This document shows positions 46,188-54,364 of a DNA stretch of 64,000 bases, piece by piece (the stretch's first letter is position 1; each line of letters begins with the position of its first letter). Under the pieces are notes generated by a model. That model was not told where the DNA came from, made no database searches, and saw only the letters and a list, made by a program, of their open reading frames with translations. Location of the stretch: contig NZ_CP012404.1 in the NCBI RefSeq assembly GCF_001305595.1, forward strand, positions 372,001-436,000, read 5' to 3'. A program made the position numbers and the translations under genes. This stretch comes from Azospirillum thiophilum (GTDB lineage: Bacteria; Pseudomonadota; Alphaproteobacteria; Azospirillales; Azospirillaceae).

Positions 46188-46988
46188 ATGACACTGCCCG
46201 CCGCATCCGGTCCCAAACGCTACGCCATCGGTCCCGGCACCGTGATGATGCGGCAGGGCGAGCATGCCGACCGCGCCTGGCTGATCGAATCGGGGGAGCT
46301 GGAGGTGCTGTTGACGGCGCCCGACGGCGGCACCCGCCGGCTGGGGGTGGTCGGCAAGGGCGCGGTGGTCGGCGAGATGGCGCTGATCGACGATGGCGAG
46401 CGTAGCGCCACCGTGCGCTCGCTGACCGAGGTCGCTTGCGTCGAGGTGACGCGGGAGGCCTTCCGCGGGCTGCTGAAGCGCAGCCCGCCGCTGGCATCCT
46501 ACCTGTTGCAGAGCCTGATTTCCGCCATCCGCCGCGGCTATGGCCTGCCGCCGACCGAGCGGGTCGGCAATGCCGTCGATTTCCGTTCCACCACCTCGTT
46601 CCAGAAGGTGGTCGACCGCCGCATGATCCGCGAGGGGCATGTCTTCTTCGGCCCCAACGAGCCGGTGAACGCCGCCTACCTGATCCAGTCCGGCCGCGTC
46701 GTGCTGCGTCCCGGACGCGGCACGCTGGGCGAGGACATCGCCAGCTTCGGGCCGGGCAGCCTGTTCGGCGAGATCTATCTGCTGACCGGCCGGCTGCCCG
46801 ACGTCACCGCCATCGCCGTCACCGGCGGCATCTGCGAGGTGATCGACCGCCGCAGCTTCGACGATGCGGTGATGGCGATGCCGCCGATCCTGAAGTCGCT
46901 GACGCGGATCTACATCGCGCAGCTGACCAAGGCGAAAACGGGGCAGGGGGAGGGAACCGTCACCCCCGAGTCTCCAGCCCGCGCATGA
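46188..46988 (+). CDS. Protein with two cyclic-nucleotide-binding domains
   Basis: 266 aa. It has two tandem cNMP-binding beta-barrels of about 120 residues: the first with GTVMMRQGEHADRAWLI and VVGEMALIDDGERSATV, the second with GHVFFGPNEPVNAAYLI and LFGEIYLLTG. The first keeps the GEMALIxxxxRSATV phosphate cassette; the second has lost the Arg-Ser pair and is probably degenerate. No DNA-binding or enzymatic domain is attached. Its 3' end overlaps the convergent tetR gene by 29 bp. Confidence 0.85.
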   Translation: MTLPAASGPKRYAIGPGTVMMRQGEHADRAWLIESGELEVLLTAPDGGTRRLGVVGKGAVVGEMALIDDGERSATVRSLTEVACVEVTREAFRGLLKRSPPLASYLLQSLISAIRRGYGLPPTERVGNAVDFRSTTSFQKVVDRRMIREGHVFFGPNEPVNAAYLIQSGRVVLRPGRGTLGEDIASFGPGSLFGEIYLLTGRLPDVTAIAVTGGICEVIDRRSFDDAVMAMPPILKSLTRIYIAQLTKAKTGQGEGTVTPESPARA

Positions 46989-47547
46989 CCAGTGTCCACA
47001 CCGCCTCGAAGGCCGGGGCGGTGTCGGGGGAGGCCCATTCGGCGGCGTGGGCCGGATTGTGGAAGCGGGCCGTCGCGTCGAACAGGGCGCGGGCGGCCGA
47101 CGCGGCGTCGCCGGGGGCAAAGCTGCCGTCGGCCATGCCGTCGGCGACGATGCGGGCGAGCTGGCCGCTCAGATGCGCCACATGCTCAGCCACCACCTCG
47201 CGCGCTTCGGCTGCGAGCGCCATGTAGGTCGCGAACAGCTCCGGATCGTCGCCGGCCTTGCTGTGCTTGGCCCGGATCAGCGCGTCGAACCAGCGGCGCA
47301 GGCGGGCCGGCGCCGGGCCGTCCTCCTCGGCGATGGCCGCGAGCGGGTCAGAGACGCGGGCGAGCCAGCGTTCCGTCACCGCGTCGCGCAGGGCGGCCTT
47401 GCTGGGGAAATGGCGGTAGACGCTGCCGTGGCTGACGCCCAGCGCGCGGGCGACGTCCACCACCGTGGCCTTGGCGGGACCGTAGCGGCGGAGCACCTCC
47501 TCCGCCGCTTCCAGGATACGGTCCGGGGTCAGCACCGCCTCAGCCAT
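46960..47547 (-). CDS. TetR-family repressor
   Basis: 195 aa. The N-terminal HTH is ATVVDVARALGVSHGSVYRHFPSKAALRDAV; the C-terminal ligand domain is helical and specific to its own subgroup. It starts 11 bp after the aldo/keto reductase stop, so the two form an operon. The perfect 19-bp inverted repeat over the operon promoter (48592-48635) is the obvious operator, giving autoregulation. Confidence 0.92.
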   Translation of the reverse strand: MAEAVLTPDRILEAAEEVLRRYGPAKATVVDVARALGVSHGSVYRHFPSKAALRDAVTERWLARVSDPLAAIAEEDGPAPARLRRWFDALIRAKHSKAGDDPELFATYMALAAEAREVVAEHVAHLSGQLARIVADGMADGSFAPGDAASAARALFDATARFHNPAHAAEWASPDTAPAFEAVWTLVMRGLETRG

Positions 47548-47558
47548 GACGCCATCCT

Positions 47559-48557
47559 TCAGCGCCGCTCGCTGTCGAGCATCGCCATCTGTTTGGGGTC
47601 GTAGCGGTCGCCGGCCGCGGCGCCGGGCGGCACCGCCCGTTCGATCGCAGCGAGGTCATCGGGGGTGAGGTCAACGTCCAGGGCTCCCAGCGCTTCGGTC
47701 AGCCGGTCGCGCCGCCGCGCGCCGACCAGCGGCACAATATCCGAACCGCGCGACAGCACCCAGGCAATCGCGATCTGCGCGACGCTGACCCCCTTGGCCC
47801 CGGCGACCCGGCGCAACTCCTCGACCAGGGCCAGATTGCGGTCCAGGTTGCCGCCCTGGAAGCGCGGGCTGTGGGCGCGGAAGTCGCCGCCGCCGCCGGT
47901 GCTGTCCTTCGTCCAATGACCGCTGATCAGGCCGCGCGACAGCACGCCGTAGGCGGTGATGCCGATGCCCAGATCGCGGCAGGCCGGCAGGATCGCATCC
48001 TCGATCCCGCGGGAGATCAGCGAATATTCGATCTGCAGGTCGCTGATCGGGTGGGTGGCGGCGGCCCGGCGGATGGTGTCGGCCCCCATCTCCGACAGGC
48101 CGATGTGGCGGACATAGCCGGCCTTCACCATGTCGGCGACGGCGCCGATGGTGTCCTCGATCGGGACATTCGGGTCGAGGCGCGACGGGCGGTAGACGTC
48201 GATGTGGTCCAGCCCGAGCCGGGTCAGCGTGTGGGCCAGGAAATTCTTCACCGCCGCCGGCCGGGCGTCGTAGCCGAGCCAAGCGCCGTCCGGCGCCCGC
48301 AGCGCGCCGAACTTGACGCTGACCTGGAAGCGGTCGCGCGCGATTCCGCGCAGCGCCTCGCCGATCAGCATCTCGTTGTGGCCCATGCCGTAGAAGTCTC
48401 CGGTGTCGAGCAGCGTCACCCCGGCGTCGAGCGCCGCATGGATGGTGGCGATGCCTTCCGCCCGGTCGGCCGGGCCGTACATGCCCGACATGCCCATGCA
48501 ACCGAGGCCGAGCGCGGAGACGGCCGGGCCGGTGGTTCCGAGAATGCGCGTGTCCAT
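47559..48557 (-). CDS. Aldo/keto reductase
   Basis: 332 aa TIM-barrel NADPH oxidoreductase. It has the opening RILGTTGPAVSALGLGCMGMS, the active-site LLDTGDFYGMGHNE (Asp, Tyr) and VSVKFG (Lys). The usual catalytic His region reads VYRPSRLDP instead of LYYQHRVDP, so the His is replaced by Ser. The cofactor end is IVPLVGARRRDRL. The ATG at 48557 has a perfect GGAGGGACAC leader. The substrate is unknown, probably a reactive carbonyl. It is regulated by the co-transcribed TetR. Confidence 0.9.
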   Translation of the reverse strand: MDTRILGTTGPAVSALGLGCMGMSGMYGPADRAEGIATIHAALDAGVTLLDTGDFYGMGHNEMLIGEALRGIARDRFQVSVKFGALRAPDGAWLGYDARPAAVKNFLAHTLTRLGLDHIDVYRPSRLDPNVPIEDTIGAVADMVKAGYVRHIGLSEMGADTIRRAAATHPISDLQIEYSLISRGIEDAILPACRDLGIGITAYGVLSRGLISGHWTKDSTGGGGDFRAHSPRFQGGNLDRNLALVEELRRVAGAKGVSVAQIAIAWVLSRGSDIVPLVGARRRDRLTEALGALDVDLTPDDLAAIERAVPPGAAAGDRYDPKQMAMLDSERR

Positions 48558-48586
48558 GTGTCCCTCCATCGATGCGTGATGGAAGG

Positions 48587-48635
48587 GTTATCGAATATCG
48601 ACTGACAGATGTCAATATCTGTCAGTCGATATTCG
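48587..48635 (-). promoter_or_regulatory. Promoter with overlapping TetR operator
   Basis: On the minus strand TTGACA (48610-48615) and GATAAC (48587-48592) are separated by 17 bp, a good sigma-70-type promoter 30 bp before the reductase start. A perfect 19-bp inverted repeat, CGAATATCGACTGACAGAT and its complement with a 6-bp spacer (48592-48635), covers it. The adjacent TetR should bind there. Confidence 0.85.
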
Positions 48636-48645
48636 TAGGGGCGCT

Positions 48646-49920
48646 TCAGGCGGGATCGATCACGATCACCCGGAAGTCATTGACGTTGGTCCGCGTCGGC
48701 CCGGTGACCACCAGATCGCCAAGCGCCTTGAAGAAGCTGTAGCCGTCGTTGTTCGCGAGGAAGGCCTTGGCATCCAGCCCCAGCGCCTCGGCCCGTTTCA
48801 GGGTGTCGGGGCGCAGGACGGCGCCGGCATTGTCCTCCGTCCCGTCGATGCCGTCGGTGTCGAAGGCGGCGGCCCGGATGCCGGGATGGCCGTCCAGCGC
48901 CACCGCCAGCGCCAGCAGGAACTCGACGTTGCGGCCGCCGCGGCCCTGGCCGCGTACCGTCACCGTGGTTTCGCCGCCGGAGAGGATCACCGCCGGGACC
49001 GGCGCCGGCTGGCCGTGGCGGGCGACCTGCCGGGCGATGCCGGCATGGACCTTGGCGACCTCGCGCGCTTCGCCCTCGATGGCGTCGCCCAGGATGACCG
49101 GGGTGTAGCCGCGGTCGCGGGCGAGCGCCGCCGCGGCCTCCAGCGCGTCCTGCGGGGTGGCGATGGTGGTGGTGACGGCGCCGGCCAGCCGCGGATCGCC
49201 GGGCTTCGGCGTCTCGTCGGCGGCGGCCTCCAGGAAGGCGGCCACGGCCGGCGGCGGGGTGATGCCGTATTTCGCCAGGATGGCGCGGGCATCGGCGAAG
49301 CTGGTCGGGTCGGGCACGGTCGGGCCGCTGGCGATCACCGACGGATCGTCGCCCGGCACGTCGGAGACCAGCAGCGAGACCACGCGGGCCGGATGGGCCA
49401 TGGCGGCGAGCCGCCCGCCCTTGACCGCCGACAGGTGCTTGCGCACGCAGTTCATCTCGCCGATGTCGGCGCCGCTCTTCAGCAGGGCCTTGGCGACGGT
49501 CCGCTTGTCCTCCAGCGTGATGCCGGGAGCCGGCAGGGCCAGCAGGGCGGAGCCGCCGCCGGAGATCAGGCAGAGCACGAGGTCGTCGGCGGTCAGCCCC
49601 TGCACCAGATCGACGATGCGGCGGGCGGCATCCTGGCCGGCGGCGTCGGGCACCGGATGCGAGGCCTGCACCACCTCGATCCGCCCGGTGGGCAGGTCAT
49701 GGTCGTAGCGGGTGACGACAAGGCCGGTGAGCGGTCCCGGCCAATGGTCCTCCACCGTCTTCGCCATGGCTGCCGCCGCCTTGCCGGCGCCGATCACGAC
49801 CGTGCGGCCCTTGGGCGGCTGCGGCAGGGCCGCCGGCAGCCGGGTCTCGGCGGTCACCGCGGTCAGGGCCGCCAGGAACAGGTCGTGGAGCAGGGCGTCG
49901 GCATTCGTGGCGGTGGTCAT
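48646..49920 (-). CDS. gckA: Glycerate 2-kinase (MOFRL family)
   Basis: 424 aa. The GckA/TtuD family is recognised by VVIGAGKAAAAMA, CLISGGGSALLALP and the MOFRL motif region ILSGGETTVTVRGQGRGGRN; NDGYSFFKALGDLVVTGPT is the usual ending. It phosphorylates D-glycerate to 2-phosphoglycerate. Some homologues are annotated hydroxypyruvate reductase. It lies downstream of glxR and hyi on the same strand, completing a glyoxylate-to-glycolysis route. The ATG at 49920 starts the conserved N-terminus. Confidence 0.9.
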   Translation of the reverse strand: MTTATNADALLHDLFLAALTAVTAETRLPAALPQPPKGRTVVIGAGKAAAAMAKTVEDHWPGPLTGLVVTRYDHDLPTGRIEVVQASHPVPDAAGQDAARRIVDLVQGLTADDLVLCLISGGGSALLALPAPGITLEDKRTVAKALLKSGADIGEMNCVRKHLSAVKGGRLAAMAHPARVVSLLVSDVPGDDPSVIASGPTVPDPTSFADARAILAKYGITPPPAVAAFLEAAADETPKPGDPRLAGAVTTTIATPQDALEAAAALARDRGYTPVILGDAIEGEAREVAKVHAGIARQVARHGQPAPVPAVILSGGETTVTVRGQGRGGRNVEFLLALAVALDGHPGIRAAAFDTDGIDGTEDNAGAVLRPDTLKRAEALGLDAKAFLANNDGYSFFKALGDLVVTGPTRTNVNDFRVIVIDPA

Positions 49921-50016
49921 GGTCGCTCGGGCTTGGTGGATGGCGAGACGGGTAGAATGCACACAAATGAGGGGTGGGCCAATGGTTTGGGTGGGGTGGT
50001 GTCTGGGTAGCGCCTG

Positions 50017-50123
50017 TTGCCCCCACCCCAACCCTCCCCCGCTGGGCGGGGGAGGGGGCAAGCGCTTGTTCTGAACGGCGGCGGCAGTCCCTCCCCCGCC
50101 CAGCGGGGGAGGTCAGGTGGGGG
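50017..50123. repeat. Dispersed ~108-bp inverted-repeat element, copy B
   Basis: It is the same element as at 4341-4449, beginning TTGCCCCCACCCCAACCC and ending GGTCAGGTGGGGG, with two CCCTCCCCCGC-type hairpins separated by a GCGGCGGCAG core. It lies between the glxR stop and the glycerate-kinase start. Confidence 0.85.
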
Positions 50124-50152
50124 CATCGGCAGCCGACGACGCCCCCATCTCC

Positions 50153-51037
50153 TCACTTCGCCCCGACCTCGTGCCCGGCCAGCAGTTCCAGTGCACGCAG
50201 CATGCCGGAATGGTCCCAGGCGGCGCCGCCCTGCGCCACGCAGGCGTTGAACAGCTGCTGGCAGCTCGCGGTGTGCGGCAGCGACAGGCTGAGCGCCTTT
50301 GCCCCGCTCAATGCGAGGTTCAGGTCCTTCTGGTGCAGCTCGATGCGGAAGCCCGGGGTGAAGTTGCGGTTGATCATCCGCTCGCCATGGACCTCCAGGA
50401 TGCGCGAGGAGGCGAAGCCGCCCATCAGCGCCTGACGGACCTTGGCCGGATCGGCGCCGGCCTTGGAGGCGAACAGCAGGGCCTCGGCCACCGCCTCGAT
50501 GGTCAGCGCGACGATGATCTGGTTGGCGACCTTGGTGGTCTGGCCGTCGCCGTTGCCGCCGACCAGCGTAACGTTCTTGCCCATCTTGTCGAACAGCGGC
50601 TTGACCGTGTCGAAGGCTTCCTGCGGGCCGCCGACCATGATGGTCAGCGAGGCGGCCTTGGCCCCGACCTCGCCGCCCGACACCGGCGCATCCAGGTAGG
50701 AGCAGCCGAGATCGTTGATGCGCTTGGCGTATTCCTTGGTCTCGATCGGGGAGATCGAGGACATGTCGACCACGATCTTGCCCGCCGACAGGCCGGCGGC
50801 CACGCCGTTCTCGCCGAACAGGGCGGCGCCGACATGGGGGGTGTCGGGAACCATGGTGATGACGACCTCGGCCGCCGCGGCAACCTCGGCGCCGCTCGGG
50901 CAGGGGATGGCGCCCTTGGCGGTCAGGTCGGCCGGGACCGGTTTGATGTCGTGGACGTAGAGGGTGTGACCGGCGTCCAGCAGATGCCCCGCCATCGGGG
51001 TGCCCATGATGCCGAGACCGATGAATCCGACCTTCAT
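50153..51037 (-). CDS. glxR: 2-Hydroxy-3-oxopropionate (tartronate semialdehyde) reductase
   Basis: 294 aa of the beta-hydroxyacid dehydrogenase family. The NAD-binding motif is GFIGLGIMGTPMAGHL, the substrate motif is LDAPVSGGEVGAK, and the catalytic Lys is in NQIIVALTIEAVAEALLFA's upstream GQTTKVAN. It reduces tartronate semialdehyde to D-glycerate. The hyi gene lies 36 bp upstream on the same strand and the glycerate kinase downstream. Confidence 0.92.
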   Translation of the reverse strand: MKVGFIGLGIMGTPMAGHLLDAGHTLYVHDIKPVPADLTAKGAIPCPSGAEVAAAAEVVITMVPDTPHVGAALFGENGVAAGLSAGKIVVDMSSISPIETKEYAKRINDLGCSYLDAPVSGGEVGAKAASLTIMVGGPQEAFDTVKPLFDKMGKNVTLVGGNGDGQTTKVANQIIVALTIEAVAEALLFASKAGADPAKVRQALMGGFASSRILEVHGERMINRNFTPGFRIELHQKDLNLALSGAKALSLSLPHTASCQQLFNACVAQGGAAWDHSGMLRALELLAGHEVGAK

Positions 51038-51073
51038 GACGATAGTCCTTTCTCGCGTGATGTAAGGGGTGCC

Positions 51074-51868
51074 TCAGGCGTTCGCCGGTTCCGTCCTGTA
51101 GGGGGCGAACCAGCCGAGCCCCTCGTCCGTCGCCGTCTTCGGCTTGTATTCGCAGCCGACCCAGCCGTCGTAGCCGATGGCGTCCAGATGCTTGAACAGG
51201 AAGGGATAGTTGATCTCGCCGGTGCCGGGCTCGTTGCGGCCGGGATTGTCGGCCAACTGGACATGGGCGATGCGGGCGAGGTTGGCCTCGATGGTCCGGG
51301 CCAGGTCGCCTTCCATGATCTGCATGTGGTAGATGTCATACTGCACGTACAGATTGCCGGACCCCGCCTTGTCGATCAGGTCGAGCGCCTGTTTCGTCCG
51401 GGTCAGGTAGAAGCCCGGGATGTCGCGGGTGTTGATCGGCTCGACCAGCAGCTTGATGCCGGCTCCGGCCAGCGCGTCGGCGGCATAGGCGAGGTTGCCG
51501 ACCAGCGTGCTTTCGGCGGCGGCGGCGTCGGCTCCCTGCGGGAGGATGCCGACGAGGCAGTTGACCTGTTTGCAGCCCAGCGTGCCGGCATAGTCGATGG
51601 CGCGGGCGACGCCGTCGCGGAACTCCTGCACGCGGTCGGGCAGGATGGCGATGCCGCGCTCGCCGCCGCCCCAGTTGCCGGCCGGCAGATTGTGCAGGAC
51701 CTGGGTCAGCCCGTGTCGGCGCAGTTTCTCGGCCAGCGCGTCGGCGGGGAAGTCGTAGGGGAACAGATACTCCACGCCACGGAAGCCGGCATCGGCCGCC
51801 GCGGCGAATCGGTCGAGAAAGGCATGCTCGTTGTAGAGCATCGTCAGGTTGGCGGCGAATTGCACCAT
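51074..51868 (-). CDS. hyi: Hydroxypyruvate isomerase
   Basis: 264 aa, xylose-isomerase-like TIM barrel. It opens FAANLTMLYNEHAFLDRFAA, and GFRGVEYLFPYDFPADAL and LVEPINTRDIPGFYL are Hyi hallmarks; metal ligands are in the VEPIN, QYDIYHMQ and GCEYKP segments. It converts hydroxypyruvate to tartronate semialdehyde. First gene of hyi-glxR-gckA. Glyoxylate carboligase (gcl), often alongside, is not in the window. Confidence 0.93.
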   Translation of the reverse strand: MVQFAANLTMLYNEHAFLDRFAAAADAGFRGVEYLFPYDFPADALAEKLRRHGLTQVLHNLPAGNWGGGERGIAILPDRVQEFRDGVARAIDYAGTLGCKQVNCLVGILPQGADAAAAESTLVGNLAYAADALAGAGIKLLVEPINTRDIPGFYLTRTKQALDLIDKAGSGNLYVQYDIYHMQIMEGDLARTIEANLARIAHVQLADNPGRNEPGTGEINYPFLFKHLDAIGYDGWVGCEYKPKTATDEGLGWFAPYRTEPANA

Positions 51869-52070
51869 GGCCGAACTCCCGGCTGCGCGGTTGGATTGCG
51901 CGATTTGGGTCGCGTGATCGGCCGCCGCGGATGGAGGGGCGGCCCTTGGGTCGGGAGCTTGACCGCCGCGCAGGCCCTTGAGCCAGTTCGCCGAACGGCT
52001 TTTTCACGAAGCGGAAAGCGGGGGGTGCGAACGATAGGCGAGGTCGCGGCCCGCTCCCCGACGGAACCGT

Positions 52071-52100
52071 GTTGACGCTTACGTCAACGTGAACTAGGCT
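52071..52100 (+). promoter_or_regulatory. Promoter with palindromic -35, upstream of the flavin oxidoreductase
   Basis: TTGACG (52072-52077) and TAGGCT (52095-52100) are 17 bp apart. The -35 lies within a perfect palindrome GTTGACG-ctta-CGTCAAC (52071-52088), which may be an operator. The start codon is 73 bp further on. The other side of 51869-52172 should hold the hyi promoter; nothing else is seen there. Confidence 0.55.
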
Positions 52101-52172
52101 CCGCGTCACGGATCATCCGTATCCCCAGCACCACCAGACGCGGCGGTCCCCGACCGCCGGAGGAAGCAGCCC

Positions 52173-54218
52173 GTGACCCAGCCCTACCCGCATCTGCTCG
52201 CCCCCCTCGACCTCGGCTTCACGGTGCTGAAGAACCGGGTGCTGATGGGATCGATGCACACCGGGCTGGAGGACCGGCGGCGCCATTTCCCACGGTTGGC
52301 CGCCTATTTCGCCGAGCGGGCGCGCGGCGGGGCCGGCCTGATGGTGACCGGCGGCTTCGCCCCGAACGTCGAGGGCTGGCTGTCGCCCTTCGGCTCGACC
52401 CTGGCGCGGCACGGCACGGCACGGGCGCACCGGATCGTCACCGACGCCGTCCATGCCGAAGGCGGCAGGATCGTGCTGCAGATCCTGCATGCCGGCCGCT
52501 ACGCCCACAGCCCGCTGTCGGTGGCGCCGTCGCGCATCAAGTCGCCGATCACCCCCTTCACCCCGCGCGCGCTGACCGCCCGCGGCGTCGAGCGGCAGAT
52601 CCGCGCCTATGTCCGCTGCGCCGAGCTGGCGCGCGAGGCCGGCTATGACGGGGTGGAGGTGATGGGGTCGGAAGGCTACCTGATCAACCAGTTCCTGGTC
52701 ACCCACACCAACCGGCGCACCGACCAATGGGGCGGCACCTACGAGAACCGCATGCGCTTCCCGGTGGAGATCCTGTCGCGCATGCGCGAGGCTGTGGGGC
52801 GCGACTTCATCATCATCTACCGCCTGTCGATGCTGGACCTGATCCCCGACGGCAGCAGCTGGGAGGAGGTGGTGCAGCTCGCCCAAGCCGTCGAGCGGGC
52901 CGGCGCCACCATCATCAACACCGGCATCGGCTGGCACGAGGCGCGGGTGCCGACCATCGCCACCAGCGTGCCGCGCGCCAACTTCGCCTGGGTCACCGGC
53001 AAGCTGAAGGAGGCGGTGTCGATCCCGCTCTGCACCACCAACCGCATCAACACGCCCGAGGTGGCGGACGCGGTGATCGGCGACGGGCTGGCCGACATGG
53101 TGTCGATGGCCCGCCCGTTCCTGGCCGATCCCGACTTCGTCGCCAAGGCGGCGGCGGGCCGGGCCGAGGCGATCAACACCTGCATCGCCTGCAATCAAGC
53201 TTGTCTCGACCACGTCTTCTCCGGCAGGACGGCGAGCTGTCTGGTCAACCCGCGCGCCTGCCACGAGACCGAGCTGACCATTGTCCCGGCAGCCACGCGC
53301 CGGCGCGTCGCCGTGGTCGGTGCCGGCCCGGCCGGGCTGGCCTGCGCCACCACCGCGGCGGAGCGCGGGCACGAGGTCCACCTGTTCGAGGCGGCGGACG
53401 AGATCGGCGGCCAGTTCAACCTGGCCAAGCGGATCCCCGGAAAGGAGGAGTTCGCCGAGACGCTGCGCTACTTCCGCCACCGGCTGGCGGAGACCGGCGT
53501 GGCGCTGCATCTCGGCCGGCGGGTGTCGCCGGCGGAGCTGACCGGTGGCGGCTTCGATGTGGTGGTGCTGGCGACCGGCGTGGTGCCGCGCGACCCGAAG
53601 ATTCCCGGGCAGGATCACCCGAAGGTGCTGACCTACATCGACGTGCTGCGCGGAGCGAGGCCTGTCGGCCGCCGCGTCGCCGTGGTCGGGGCTGGCGGCA
53701 TCGGCTTCGACATCGCCGAGTTCCTGGCCCACGGGGAGGAGGGGCCGTCGCCCAGCCTGGATCCGGCGCTGTGGCGGGCCGAATGGGGGGTCGCCGATCC
53801 GGCCGACGCGCGCGGCGGCGTTGCCGGCATCCGCCCGCGGCTGGCGCCACCGGCGCGGGAGATTGTGCTGCTCCAGCGCAAGCCGACCAAGCCCGGCGCC
53901 GGTTTGGGCAAGAGCACCGGCTGGATCCACCGGGCCCAGCTGAAGATGAAGAACATCCAGGCGCTGGCCGGGGTGAATTACGAACGCATCGACGACGACG
54001 GGCTGACCATCAGCTTCGGCGAGGCGCGCGAGCGGGTGCAGACGCTCGCGGTCGACAGCATCGTCCTGTGCACCGGCCAGGAGCCGCTGCGCGAGCTGCT
54101 GGCCCCGCTGGAGGCGGCCGGCATCGCCGTCCACCTGATCGGCGGCGCCGACGTCGCCGCCGAGCTCGACGCCAAGCGCGCCATCGACCAGGGCACCCGG
54201 CTGGCGGCGGCGCTGTAG
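52173..54218 (+). CDS. FMN/FAD/4Fe-4S NADH:flavin oxidoreductase, 2,4-dienoyl-CoA reductase-like
   Basis: 681 aa. An old-yellow-enzyme TIM barrel (about 1-350) is followed by the iron-sulfur cluster motif CIACNQACLDHVF ... CLVNPRAC (about 335-360), then an NAD/FAD-binding half with VAVVGAGPAGLACA and VAVVGAGGIGFDIAE. This is the architecture of FadH and trimethylamine dehydrogenase-type enzymes. FadH-like reduction of unsaturated CoA esters is the most usual role, but a catabolic enone reductase is possible. GTG start with GGAGGAAG. It is transcribed away from hyi. Confidence 0.88.
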   Translation: MTQPYPHLLAPLDLGFTVLKNRVLMGSMHTGLEDRRRHFPRLAAYFAERARGGAGLMVTGGFAPNVEGWLSPFGSTLARHGTARAHRIVTDAVHAEGGRIVLQILHAGRYAHSPLSVAPSRIKSPITPFTPRALTARGVERQIRAYVRCAELAREAGYDGVEVMGSEGYLINQFLVTHTNRRTDQWGGTYENRMRFPVEILSRMREAVGRDFIIIYRLSMLDLIPDGSSWEEVVQLAQAVERAGATIINTGIGWHEARVPTIATSVPRANFAWVTGKLKEAVSIPLCTTNRINTPEVADAVIGDGLADMVSMARPFLADPDFVAKAAAGRAEAINTCIACNQACLDHVFSGRTASCLVNPRACHETELTIVPAATRRRVAVVGAGPAGLACATTAAERGHEVHLFEAADEIGGQFNLAKRIPGKEEFAETLRYFRHRLAETGVALHLGRRVSPAELTGGGFDVVVLATGVVPRDPKIPGQDHPKVLTYIDVLRGARPVGRRVAVVGAGGIGFDIAEFLAHGEEGPSPSLDPALWRAEWGVADPADARGGVAGIRPRLAPPAREIVLLQRKPTKPGAGLGKSTGWIHRAQLKMKNIQALAGVNYERIDDDGLTISFGEARERVQTLAVDSIVLCTGQEPLRELLAPLEAAGIAVHLIGGADVAAELDAKRAIDQGTRLAAAL

Positions 54219-54263
54219 GGGATCGCCGGCCCCTCCCTCCACAGCCCGGGCGGGAGAATCGCC

Positions 54264-54289
54264 CCTCCCATGCAAACCCGCATGGGAGG
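54264..54289 (+). terminator. Hairpin after the flavin oxidoreductase
   Basis: Perfect 10-bp arms CCTCCCATGC / GCATGGGAGG with a 6-base loop, 45 bp after the stop. No U-tract. Confidence 0.55.
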
Positions 54290-54315
54290 TGATCAGAAAT
54301 TGCTTGCCCCTCCAG

Positions 54316-54330
54316 CTAATATATTAGTAT
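54316..54330 (+). promoter_or_regulatory. Candidate GntR operator upstream of its own gene
   Basis: A CTAATATATTAG palindrome runs into ATATTAGTAT (54321-54330). The same 10-mer occurs inverted at 57354-57363 before the TRAP operon. It lies 35-50 bp before the regulator's start, suggesting autoregulation. Confidence 0.5.
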
Positions 54331-54364
54331 TCTTGGGCATTCGCTCCTGAGGAGGCTGGACGCC

